Below are positions 37,672 to 48,118 of a stretch of 64,000 nt of DNA, one piece after another (position 1 is the first letter of the stretch; each line of letters begins with the position of its first letter). Position numbers and translations under genes: made by a program. Location: assembly GCA_034769895.1 (NCBI GenBank), contig CM068375.1:251761542-251825541 (forward strand). Reading direction: 5' to 3'. The notes below the pieces were generated by a model. The model saw only the letters and a list, made by a program, of their open reading frames with translations, was not told where the DNA came from and did no database searches. Source of the DNA: Magicicada septendecula. Lineage: Eukaryota > Arthropoda > Insecta > Hemiptera > Cicadidae.

Positions 37672-38867
37672 AATAGTGGGGAATAAAATGGACTAGCCCA
37701 GTAGACAGAATATCACTACTTCCATGTCATTGTAGGTTGGCGTGTATGTACACAACCACTTAGCCTTATATATACAACATACTTGATGCTGTCTTTCTCA
37801 GCCTAGTCACCAAATCTTATTCCTAAGTATTCATTATTCTCCATTACTATAGCGAATCTTTACAATAAATTTAAGTGGATACAGAGTTAGAGAAACTTGT
37901 ATTTTTTGGGACAACACACACACACACACACACACACACGTCATATATTACAATTTCTATATTACAACAGTAACAATGTAGTATTACTACTTTTATTTTC
38001 ACAATACTTCTATTGTAGTGATTAATATTGCTAATTTCACAAACTTGCAATCACTAATGAATACTCATCATTTAATAGTGCTCGCTTCAAGCACACTCTG
38101 AATTATTGTACATATTACACTCTGAAAAGGGTGTATTCATTTATCTTAAAAAAGAAAACTATGTAAAGATAACTGTAGTTTCAGATTTTAGAATCTGTTC
38201 AGAGGTTAACAGTATGGAAGACATAGGGTGTGTGAAAGTAAAGTTTGTGTTCACAAAAAAAAAAACTTACACAACACAGGAAAAGTGGTCATTACATGAT
38301 AAGGAATAAACATGTATCGTAATTTGAATGTGAATGCCAGAGTTCAGACTCATTCAGATGTAAAGTAGTTATTGTCATACTTTACGAGCCATTCATTTGA
38401 TTTGTGTGCAGAAACACATAATTTAAGTGCAGTTTGTCATAAATATGTGATTTTCAAGTGTGTGTGTGTGGGGGGGGGGGCGTTTATGTGTGTTTTACCA
38501 AAAAGTTACAACAGTGCATTGAAGAAACCCTTATAAATACCAAGTGACAGCAAACATTCTGAACAAAAAAAAAAAAAAATTGTCCATACAGTGAATCAAG
38601 ATGGCCCCCCAATGAGCAGACTATGTGATGATCAAATCATGTCTCAAGCAGTAGCAGCTGGCGTCTCTCAAAGATTAAGGGGTTGCAAATTTTGATGAGT
38701 GAGGGAGAACTCTCATATGTTTTCAGTCGTGAGCATAAAATGTAGCTATTAGTTTATAGGTTAGTTTACCCATTAATTTTTATAAAGATGTGACAACTTA
38801 ATGTAATTAAAAAAAAAAAAAACAATTTTTTTAAATTCTTAAATACAAAATTTTAAGTAAGAAATTT
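37672..38867. other. AT-rich low-copy DNA, nothing coding recognised
   Basis: Contains a perfect (AC)n run at 37914-37939, a run of ten G at 38470-38480 and poly-A tracts near 38566 and 38810. No open reading frame here shows protein-like composition or family similarity that I can recognise. Confidence 0.5.
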
Positions 38868-38956
38868 GTGTTAGTGGTTACAATCACAAACAGGAATTAC
38901 ACTGTTAAACACCACTATATAAAATATTCCTGATTATTGCATTCAGGCTTATAATA

Positions 38957-39012
<56 letters not shown>

Positions 39013-39117
39013 ACAGTAAATATATTTCCGATCTCATGAAGAGCTGTAAGACTCGAAAGCACTAATCGGGAATTTTTTATGGAATGGTGTGCAATAGTGT
39101 AATTTTTGTTTGTAAAT
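38868..39117. mobile_element. Foldback (MITE-like) element, copy 2, with (GT)26 in its loop
   Basis: It starts with GTGTTAGTGGTTACAATCAC like copy 1 (GTGTTAGTGGTTATAATCAC) and ends with a degenerate inverted arm (CACTAATCGGGAA, GGTGTGCAATAGTGT). The loop has grown by a perfect GT run at 38959-39010. Confidence 0.65.
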
Positions 39118-39191
39118 GTTGAATGTTACAAGTACTACTTATCAAGTTACTCAAGTATACTTTAGAAATCTTCAAATAAGATCAGTAATCT

Positions 39192-39450
39192 TTATTCTTT
39201 ACAAAGATTGTTAAACACTAACTGCATGTGGATGTATGTTGCACTGGGTAATGGTGATACACACCATACATACTGGAATGTTGCAGCAATACTGCAGATC
39301 TGACTTGGATCTTTCAGTGCATGTGATTTTTCCTGTGTCACAACAGTTGAGTGCATGTATTGGTTTATCAGTATAGAAGTTCCATAAGGGATGTCACTAA
39401 GTAAGGTTTGTGGTGGGGGTGCAGGTCTCACTAGAAGTGCTGTGACTGAA
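39192..39450 (-). CDS. Possible terminal exon of an unidentified host gene
   Basis: Low-confidence call. On the - strand a strong acceptor-like sequence TTTTGTTTCTTAG ends at about 39451. It is followed by an open frame with protein-like composition (LLVRPAPPPQTLLSDIPYGT, QICSIAATFQYVWCVSPL) that runs to a TAA at 39192-39194. The stop overlaps an AATAAA poly-A signal (GAATAAAG), as expected at the end of a gene. No domain is recognised and no upstream exon is certain. A hydrophobic open frame at 39567-39776 on the same strand might be an upstream exon, but reading phases do not obviously match. Confidence 0.3.
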
Positions 39451-41168
39451 CTAAGAAACAAAACATATGACAGCTTACCATATAATTTTATGCACAAAAA
39501 AAGTTGAAAAAATTCATATGCCTACAATTCTAAGAATACATTAGTTTAACTTGTCAAAATTGTGATTTAAAATATATGAGAATGCAATGGATAAACAGCC
39601 ACCTTTGTTTGGGGCTTGTGCAAGGTTTCAACCTTATCATGAACTCCAACTGGTCTCAGGTAAGGATAAATTATGTTGACAGTACATTTATACAGTGAAA
39701 GAGCATAAAAAGTAGTATAGATGAGACAGAAAACAATTAAACAGATGCTCATGTAAACTACAGCATGTGATGTCATTACAGAATTAAAAAATTAAATGCA
39801 GGTGCTGAATGATAAGATAATACATAATCACAAAGGTTGGTAGATTGGTGGCCATGACAACAGGCTCATGAGGGCTTTTACAACATTACACGATGATTTA
39901 AGTTCGATATTACAGTAAACTGGACAATAATATTGCTCAGGAGGGTAGTCACTATAAAATGTCTGGAGTGCCAAGTGCTGGTGCTGCTCAGATCACACAC
40001 ACACACACACACGATGCATGAATTAAGGTGTGTGTACATTCTGTGGATTATGAAAGTTTGTTTTTTGATGTGCAGTTATACAGGATATTCTGAAATATTA
40101 TCCATTTATACCACGTTGCTGAATTATCTGTTACTGACTTTCTGACAGCACAGGCCTAAATTCCATTAGTTGGATACAGTTATTCCCTTCATCCGTAAAG
40201 CAAATATACTGCAGTTGACAGGATTACCATAGTGTATACTATTGCACAAAGCTCGTATCAGCTCAGAGCATACAGAGAGAATTTTATTTTATGATAGTAA
40301 TTTAAAAGCTTCAATGTAATTATAGTTCTGCCATAACTTAACAAGCAGTGTTTGGGCAAGTCTTTTGTCATGTCAGGTTGCCTTCATTGTTGTTTAGTCT
40401 AATTGCCTGGGTAACCTCAAAATAATCGTTAGTACTGCATGCAGAATGGTGAATCCAAAGTTTTGAAGTTTGGGGGAGAAAGTCAAAGTCATATAGATGC
40501 ATGCCAAGGAAACATAATTTTCCTTCTTTTTAAATTTGTAAATATGCATATGAAGCTGAAGACTGTACATTTTGTAAAAATCATGACATCTAATTCAAGG
40601 GTGTCCATGTGTGATTACAAACATGTGGGTTTGAAGTCGAAAACTGGTAACATTTTTTTTGTTTTCTTCCAATAGATATGTATCGTCCGTTGTGTTACTG
40701 ACTGTGTGCTGTGTGGGTCATCCGAGATCATCTTAGATGACCCACCTCATATTTCTGTGGAAATCTGATGCTTAATATCACATTGTATATTATCTGTGAG
40801 GCTGTTCTTGTAAACTTCTTGTAATGCATGAATCTGATTCCTGTAATGAGTTTTATCTGATTTTCTCAATTTTAATTTTTAATTCAGGTTGAAGGTCTGA
40901 TTTGAATGACTTTATTTTATTTGTTAAATCTCAAACATAATATTCTAGCACTTAAATAAACTTAAATCACTGTCACTTATACTCAAAAAAGTGGTATTTC
41001 ACCATAATGACCATTCCATGATTACGTTTTTCCAAATTTATATAAAAAACAATAATATACATCAATTTGGAGATTTTCAACATCAAGTATAATTTTTATT
41101 GACCATGAAATATATTGAAACAAGCTTCATATGTTCACTCATAAAAAGCTTCAATCAAAAAGCTTTGA
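39451..41168. other. AT-rich low-copy DNA with microsatellite and small hairpin
   Basis: Holds a (CA)n run at 39994-40012 and a perfect 10-bp-stem hairpin GTGGGTCATC...GATGACCCAC at 40713-40745. I see no convincing gene. Confidence 0.5.
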
Positions 41169-41318
41169 TATTTCTTTTATGAAGTTGCTAACTGCTATAA
41201 TTTTTTATTGTTCGACTAAGCTTTTCTTGTTGTTTAAGACCTGAAGATCTCAGTAATGACGAAAAGCTTAGTCGAACAATAAAAAATTATAGCAGTTAGC
41301 AACTTCATAAAAGAAATA
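41169..41318. repeat. Perfect inverted repeat, 58-bp arms, 34-bp loop
   Basis: Arms 41169-41226 and 41261-41318 are exact reverse complements over 58 bases, beginning TATTTCTTTTATGAAGTTGC. The loop contains GACCTGAAGATCTCAGTAAT. Perfect arms imply a young insertion or recent gene conversion. I see no clear terminal motif or target duplication. Confidence 0.9.
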
Positions 41319-41934
41319 GTAAGGATGGCTGCTAATTTAAACAATACGAAGAATGAAAAAGCTTTGAATTGAGCCCAATTCAAGTTCACTAGCTTTATTA
41401 ACAGTTGAGAAAAATATATTTTTTTAAATCATACTGATACTGGTTTTTCAGAAATTCTTCTGATTTTCAAGCTGCCAAAAAAAAAAAAAAAAAATTTTGA
41501 GTCACTTTGTGGATGGTGAAATTCCCCATATTTCATTAAAATTTGTAGTGGTTGTAGTGTGTCTTGTTGATTTGACTAAAAAAATAAAATGAATTCTGAA
41601 TGTTTTACATGCTCGGGCACTCACATGCACACTCCAGATTCAGATTCAGATCCAGCACTCAACAAAAAATGTATATGCTCAAACAATTCATAAATTATAA
41701 TTACCTACTTGGAATACTGCACAGCAGCCAAGCTTTAACACAAATTTTCACTTAAACATGTGAATCTATTAAAAATATTTAAAACCCATACAAGACCATG
41801 AGACAATACCATAAAAAATTTATATGTATCTATTCCTGTGTATGGTGTGTGTGTGTGTGTGCGCGCGCGCGCGCGTGCGTGCTGGCTCACACTCTAGCTT
41901 CAGTTCCAGTATTCAGATTCAGTCCATAACACAT
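41319..41934. other. AT-rich DNA with a (GT)n(GC)n tract
   Basis: An alternating purine-pyrimidine tract at about 41845-41881 runs from GT repeats into GC repeats, a sequence type prone to Z-DNA. Nothing coding is seen. The stretch ends in the (AT)n run that precedes the first LTR. Confidence 0.6.
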
Positions 41935-44365
41935 TATATATATATAGTAACGTAACAGAGTTGAGGTTCCCGACGTTACATAAAAAACTGTGTAAACATG
42001 ATTTAAAACAATGCCCAAAGCATGTTATAATTAAATACAAGAGGGCCCATCTCACCTGAAAAATGCAGTAAAGGTACCTAGTAAGGTTACTAAGTAATAA
42101 AACATCAAAAGTGTACCTAAATCTAAAATATGTAATGAGTAGTATGAGATGTAAAACATAAACATTGTGTATAGTGGGATGAGTTTAATGTGTAGGAGTT
42201 GAGTATAATATACTGTTCAATTAATATTTAATGTGTTATAAAATGTACTTGGTGTTGTTCTGTAGCATGATATAGTGTTTACAGGATTTTATTTTATGTT
42301 TTGTGTGTAGTAAGTGTGGAGCTGTTGCTTTAAGGAAGTACTAAGTCATCGGTACTTATGTTATTCATGTTAAAATTGTATTTAGATAATATAAAAATGA
42401 GTACATTTGTTAAGTATGATATTATGTTAAATGTATTTACTTTAATTCATTAATGAAGATGTTTAAAATAATACTTGTAAACTTGGCCAGGAAGGCAATA
42501 AGTGTTAATAAGTCGGCAAGTAGTTCTTATAATTATGTTAAAAACTAATGAAGGGTTCAATTATGAACTAAATAATATAATGAATTGAAACCAGGAAATT
42601 AAAATTGATATAAGTGGCCATAAGCCAGTGACTATTTGTACAGTAGGTCAGGTAAAGAAAAATTAAGTTAAAAACAAAACAAAATTATAACAGGTGTAAT
42701 AAAACCAATAGGCCTAAATCTAATATTTGGAAAAGGAAATTAATACCTTTTTAATAAGTCCAGTCAGATGAAAATGTAGTAAAATGTATATGGTTTAATA
42801 AGGCAGTTTAAGTGAGAGTTTTATGTGATTTGGTGTAATTTCAAGCATGGAGTATTTATTACATAAGAGTAGTAATATTTTCTAATTCTGGCTCTAGGAT
42901 ATCACATATTATCCAATGACAGAAAGTAACGGTTGTTAGGGTAACTGAAATGTAAGAAATTTTGTTGATTTCAACATTCGATTGTTATATGCTATTGGGA
43001 ACAGTTCAGTAGACAAATTTAAACATAAAAAAATAAAATAAAAATGAATCAACCTTAATAAATCCAATGTATTAAAGCCAATCCATTAAAACAGAACTGA
43101 GTAATAATTACTGAACTAGATTTCAGGAAATATAATTCTACACATCCTCAAAGTTGCGGAATTAATAAATCCTTCTTCAAACTAATTCCATCAAAGGAAT
43201 GATGATGAACCCGAGTTACAATTAAACCAAGATCCTTCTTGAATGGACAAGGAGTCAAAATTAATGCAAATATAAACCAAACATACACAAAGAACCGTTG
43301 GCATTGAAGTAATAAACCTCACTTTCAAGAGATTGAAGAAATTGTAATACTACACCAATTCCACTGGGACCGGCAACCACTAGGATCGCGAAGAAGAACG
43401 AAGAACAGAAGAACTCCTGTTACACTCCGGGACATCACCTTTCAACCTTTATTGATAACCTGGACGCATTTTTTGGTCAAGTAACCTCATCAGTACACCT
43501 TCATGCGGTTATAAACAGACACGGCTACCTCGAGTATAGTATTGTATGGTAACAAACCAGCTTATATTTAATTTTATACATTAAGAATTAATAACCATTT
43601 GTAATACTTAGTAACCTTAATTTTGCATTACCTGGCCTTACTAATCATTAAAAGAATCACATGTACCCTGGGATAAGAGATAAAACGAAAATTATATTTA
43701 AATTGTATTATACAGCACTAGTCCACTAACCAATCGATTCAGCATTGTACGATCGATATTACGATCCAGTAATCTATGAAGACAACTGTTGGAATTTAAA
43801 AAATAATATAATAAAGAATCCTTCTTGTATGTGATGATGTTCTGTGTTATTGTAGAATAGTTATTGTATTTTGATTGGGGAGTAATTTACAAGGAAAGAA
43901 GGTGATAAAACCATCAAGTGAAGCAAACTAACCTATAAGCACGAGTCAGTTACTAATAACAGCGCTCGTTGTAGACAGCTGGTTAATACGGGAGAGTGCA
44001 GAACTAACGTATTCTCTTCGCCAACTTTAAGTCAATTTAAATAATACAGACCGAATAGGGTTGGAGAGAATTACCGAATTATTAACTATAATACCCGTAA
44101 TATAGCGTTATTATCTGGTGAAACACTTAGTAATTGATTAACACAGGGCTATGTTCAACATACGAGTTGCAGCAATCATATAATAAATAATTGTTTTCTT
44201 TTTATAAATTAATATTGATTTGCAGGAGCTCTCATCTGCAACAACATAATAACCATTTTTCTTTTAAACAGATCGAATTGGTTAATTTAAAATTTTTAAA
44301 TTAACTATAACCTGTAACTGTAATTAAATAAGAAATACAACCAACATAATACATTTAATACAAAT

Positions 44366-44389
44366 TGGCGAACCCAACAGTGGGGCTTT
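44366..44389 (+). other. Primer-site-like copy 1 inside LTR A
   Basis: TGGCGAACCCAACAGTGGGG resembles the tRNA-Lys primer site TGGCGCCCAACGTGGGGC and is preceded by ATACAAAT, as the functional site is preceded by TTACAAAT. It lies inside the LTR, where no primer site is expected. Confidence 0.7.
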
Positions 44390-44440
44390 TAAACATCCTC
44401 AATTATAATTAATAACGTAATTAAATAGGTTATTACAAAT

Positions 44441-44464
44441 TGGCGCATACCAACGTGGAGCTTA
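44441..44464 (+). other. Primer-site-like copy 2 inside LTR A
   Basis: TGGCGCATACCAACGTGGAG, preceded by GGTTATTACAAAT, matches the tRNA-Lys primer site with a small insertion. In the 3' LTR the same site reads TGGAGCATACC. Confidence 0.72.
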
Positions 44465-44498
44465 ATTAAACCCCAGTTAAAAAGAGGTTATTACAAAT

Positions 44499-44516
44499 TG
44501 GCGCTCAACGAGTGGG
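44499..44516 (+). other. Primer-binding site of element A
   Basis: TGGCGCTCAACGAGTGGG begins three bases after the LTR end. It is close to the tRNA-Lys(CTT) complement TGGCGCCCAACGTGGGGC, with one substitution and a small insertion. Minus-strand DNA synthesis would start here. Confidence 0.8.
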
Positions 44517-44520
44517 CTTT

Positions 44521-44552
44521 AGTTAAGTAAAAAATTAGGCGATTACTTAACT
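44521..44552 (+). other. Conserved leader hairpin of element A
   Basis: AGTTAAGTAA and TTACTTAACT form a perfect 10-bp stem around a 12-base loop, just downstream of the primer site. Element B has the same stem with a different loop sequence and length, so the structure seems kept. A packaging or dimerisation role is inferred only. Confidence 0.65.
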
Positions 44553-44580
44553 GAAGCAGGCAACTATTAGAGGCACAGGA

Positions 44581-45852
44581 ATGCATACAAGAGGTATTTC
44601 TAAAAGGATTGCGAAGGACCAGGAAACGGAAGAAGATGGACGGGAAGAAGAAGCGGGGCTAATTACAGACACCGAAATGGAATAACAAGCGAGCGATAAA
44701 GAGGATGCCCAAGGGGACCAACCTGATAAAGTGGTAGCCAGAGAAGAACCAAATTGGCAAGACATGACGAAATTTATGGCAGAACAATTTAGGAAACAGG
44801 AGGAAAACTTAAAGCAAACTAATGAGAAAAACAATGAAATGTCAGGAAAACTAGAAAACAAAATAGACAGTATCAACGAAAACTCAAAGAAACAGAACGA
44901 AATTTTGAGTGAGAATTTAATCAAACTAATGAATGAGAAGTTTGCCAAAAATAAAGAGGAAAATGATGAGAATAACCGGGTGATAAATGAAAGATTAAAC
45001 CAATTTAATGAAAGGCTTGACAGGAATGACGAGAGCTTAAAGCAGATTCAGGAAAATTACAAACAAATAGACGAAAGAATTTAAAACAATAATAAGGAGT
45101 TGCAGCAAAACATCAATGAACAAAACCAAGCGTTGAGGGAAGTCATCAATGAAAGTATTGCAAATGTCAATGGAACAATTAACAAAAGGGTGGATAATTA
45201 TGAAGAGGTAGTAAGACAGCAAATAACTGAAACTAAGGTAGGTCTAGAAAGGACGGATGAAACCATCATACAACTCAGAGTGGAAGTAGAGGCCAAAATA
45301 AATCAAGTATAAAACAATAACAAACTTAGAATAACGGAGTTACAAGCGAAAACCCAAGAAAAATTAAACGAAGTACGAATTAACATAACTGGAAGAATAG
45401 AACGGGTTCACAATGAAATGAAGACAATGAAAATAAGACAAACGCGTAAAAGGAAATTAATAAGTACACGGGAAGGATTGGAGATGATTAAAAGGGGATT
45501 AGTTCAGCTACATAATATACCAATTACGGAACCAGAAGAAGTAAGGCAATTTAGAAACTTTAAACGAACCACAATTGAATTCCTAGATAGATTAGAAGGA
45601 CCGAAAAAGCCAAAACTAACCGAGGAGCATGGAGGACTTCTGGAGATTATGTATGAACCATTTGAACAATTAAGTAACAATACGGAAGAATCAGCTCGAA
45701 AAACGATGGTAGACTTCAGCATGAATGAAAATTTTATAACAACAAAATGGCGGAACTACATGATAGTGAGATATGTCACAAGGACAGAAATAACTCTATA
45801 CACTAGAGAGATCCGAACAACCAGTATAGAGGAAATAATGGACCACGGTTAA
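44581..45852 (+). pseudogene. gag: Broken gag of element A
   Basis: One reading frame runs from the ATG at 44581 to a TAA at 45850-45852, interrupted by three in-frame TAA codons at 44683, 45082 and 45310. The first two thirds are charged and form coiled-coil heptads (ENKIDSINENSKKQNEILSE) clearly related to Gag of element B. The last part (RNFKRTTIEFLDRLEG onward) corresponds to the start of the retrotransposon gag domain but diverges quickly. The Asn/Arg-rich tail of B is absent. The copy cannot make full-length Gag. Confidence 0.85.
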
Positions 45853-46677
45853 ACAGATTCCAAACCAACCATTGGAGAAAAGGGACGGATTTTATGGATA
45901 CAGGATCAAGCAAATCCAAGGAAATTGATGAGAAACTAAGTAAAATATATTAAAATAACTATTAAATGAAATAAACTAATTACATGATACTTCAGAGAAA
46001 TTATGTGGAATCAATTTAAAAACAACAAAAATTCAAAAATAAGTAAGAACACCTTACTATATAATTCAGAAGAAATTATTTTAAACTAATGAACATAAAA
46101 AAGAGAAAGAAGGGTTAGAAAGGAGTTAGATGAAGGAAGAATATGCCATACAATTTATGATAAGGAGGAGATTCAGTGTTTAATTGCAGAAGTAAATGGG
46201 AGTGAATTAAAAATAGTAAAATATGTATGCTAAAGAATAATTAATTGACAGCACGGAACTAAGAAGAATTTAAAATGAATATTGAACAGCTTTAACTAAT
46301 ATACTGGTGAATAATATGATAAATGGAACTACAGATAATATGATAAATGGAACTACAGAACAACGACATAAATAATTTAAGAAAAGTATTAGGATACCTC
46401 AGAAATAATAGTAATCATCCCTTGAATATAAGTTTGTAGCGAAGGAGCTACCTTATAGATAATAATTATGAGTATTGTGTTGTGATTGTGCAACGTTTAT
46501 TTTTTTTCTGGACAGAGATGAAGTTCCTCTGATTTCAGAAGATATAGTTAGGGAAACGGCAGAGTAATGGAAGCCAATAGTGCCCCTCTGATTCCGTACC
46601 AGCTATGATATTAGGGAAAAATGTTAGGGAAATATAGTATTTTAGGGATTATACGCCAAGAGAGGTAATTAAATATA
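45853..46677 (+). other. Untranslated 3' interior of element A
   Basis: AT-rich with no pol-like frames. Two stretches resemble element B: about 46040-46092 (AAGTAAGAACACCTTACTAT) and 46510-46620 (ACAGAGATGAAGTTCCTCTG, AGCTATGATATTAGGGA). Their survival between otherwise diverged elements suggests an RNA role. Confidence 0.6.
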
Positions 46678-47861
46678 AAATATCGGTATGGAGAACCATA
46701 CATGACTTCCATATTCTAAGACTTATAATCTGAAATATGCTTGCCTGCCAAGCACGATATATTTTCTAATATATACATAATTTACATTAAAATGAAAAAA
46801 TTATAATTTTATTGCCTGGCAACAAAATTATTTTATTTTTAACAATTACCATTGTTTGAAAAAGTTTAAATGAATTTTCAAGTACTTTACTCTTGTTAAA
46901 ACGTAAAAGGTTGCAGGTAAACTACCCCTTCCCCTTAACCGATCTTCACCAAAATCTAATGGCCTTGAGTCCTCTACAATTCACTTATGTATGCAAAAAA
47001 TTATTTGATTCTGTTTGAATTTACGGCAGTTATCGTTTGCCATAGAAAATACGCTTTATAACAAACGTTGCAGGTAAACTACCCCTTCCCCTCAACCGAT
47101 CTTCACCAAAAACAAAAGGTCTTGAGTACTCTACAAACCAGGGCTGTATGCAGAAAATTATTTGATTATGTTTGAATTTGCGGCTGTTATCGTTTGCCAT
47201 AGAAAATAACCTTGTTAAAAAAACGTTGTAGGTAAACTACCCCTTTCCCTTAACCGATCTTCACCAAAAACAATAGGTCTTGAGAACTCTACAATTTAGG
47301 GCTGTATGCAAATAATCTTTTGATTCTGTTTGAATTTACGGCTGTTATCGTTTGCCATAGGAAATACCCTTGTTAAAACAGAAAACGTTACAGGTAAACT
47401 ACCCCTTTCCCTTAACCGATCTTCACCAAAATCAACAGATCTTGAGAACTCTACAATTCAGGGCTGTATGCGAAACATTATTTGATTCTGTTTGAATTTG
47501 GGGCTGTTATCATTTGCCAAACAAACAAAATTTCCCTTGATAAAAAAAAACCGTTGCAGGTAAACTACCCCTTTCCCTCAACCGATCTTCACCAAAAACA
47601 ATAGGTCGCGAGTACTCTGCAAATCAGGGCTGTATGCAAAAAATTATTTGATTCTGTTTGAATTTGCGGCAGTTATCATTTGCCATAGAAAAAAAATCTA
47701 CAGACACACAGACAGACAGACAGACACACACACAGACACTTTTCGGAAAACGACTTTTTTTCATGTTTTGAGTGTAGTAGAATCAGAATCTGCAATAATC
47801 TCGAACACGATTTTTTTTGCCATCACCATACTTCCATTCCTTAAGGAATATGGAAGTAAAA
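46678..47861 (-). mobile_element. Dispersed single HINE/Helentron-like element
   Basis: This stand-alone copy defines the unit. On the - strand it opens TTTACTTCCATATTCCTTAA (palindrome), followed by TCTG microsatellite (47698-47738), about five cores, a type III-like 3' segment and the hairpin GTATGGTTCTCCATAC with CGATATTT at the end. GAATATGGAAGT at the 3' side and ACTTCCATATTC at the 5' side form the subterminal inverted repeats expected of Helentrons. No target duplication is visible, as expected for rolling-circle insertion. It lies inside LTR element A, so it moved after A had inserted. Confidence 0.82.
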
Positions 47862-48100
47862 TGATAATAAGAAATAATAGCGTAAAAAGCTAGAAGAAGT
47901 TATGAGTTCCAGAGAAAAGGACAAGTCTACAACTGAGGGAGGTACCAGTAGAGATTTAATGACCAGATACACAATGAGTATCAACACAGTTTTCCGGTGC
48001 AATTAAAAGTTTGAAGAATAGAAAGAGAAGATAACCTTATCATGGGCGAACTATACGTTTATTTTAACTAAACTTCATTGAGCCAAAATAAACTTCATTC
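47862..48100 (+). other. 3' interior of element A after the HINE insertion
   Basis: Non-coding. It leads into the AACTTCATTCGAAGGGG context of the polypurine tract, which resembles element B (AACTTATTTCGAAGGGG). Confidence 0.6.
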
Positions 48101-48113
48101 GAAGGGGGGGGGG
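48101..48113 (+). other. Polypurine tract of element A
   Basis: GAAGGGGGGGGGG lies five bases before the 3' LTR, as expected for the plus-strand primer. Confidence 0.85.
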
Positions 48114-48118
48114 TATTA

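Larger units (their letters stand above)
41946..44495 (+). repeat. 5' LTR of element A (2.55 kb)
   Basis: Starts AGTAACG, where the 3' LTR has TGTAACG (first base changed), and ends TTATTACA. The first 36 bases fold through TGTAACGT...ACGTTACA. An AATAAA signal at 43810-43815, followed by TTCTTGTATGTGATGATG, is a likely poly-A site. The block AACTAACCTAT at 43926-43936 is shared with LTRs B and C. TTACCTGGCCTTACTAAT near 43630 is shared exactly with LTR B. Confidence 0.88.

Noticed and set aside
39567-39776. 69-codon frame with a membrane-spanning stretch on the - strand
   Set aside because: It could be an exon upstream of 39192-39450, but no splice pair joins them in a matching phase that I can defend.
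40713-40745. 10-bp-stem hairpin as a terminator or regulatory RNA
   Set aside because: A single isolated stem with no adjoining gene or U-tract; such stems occur by chance.
46678-47861. Canonical Helitron (5' TC, 3' CTRR)
   Set aside because: Neither terminus shows TC or CTRR. The palindrome, subterminal inverted repeats and T-rich ends fit Helentron/HINE elements better.
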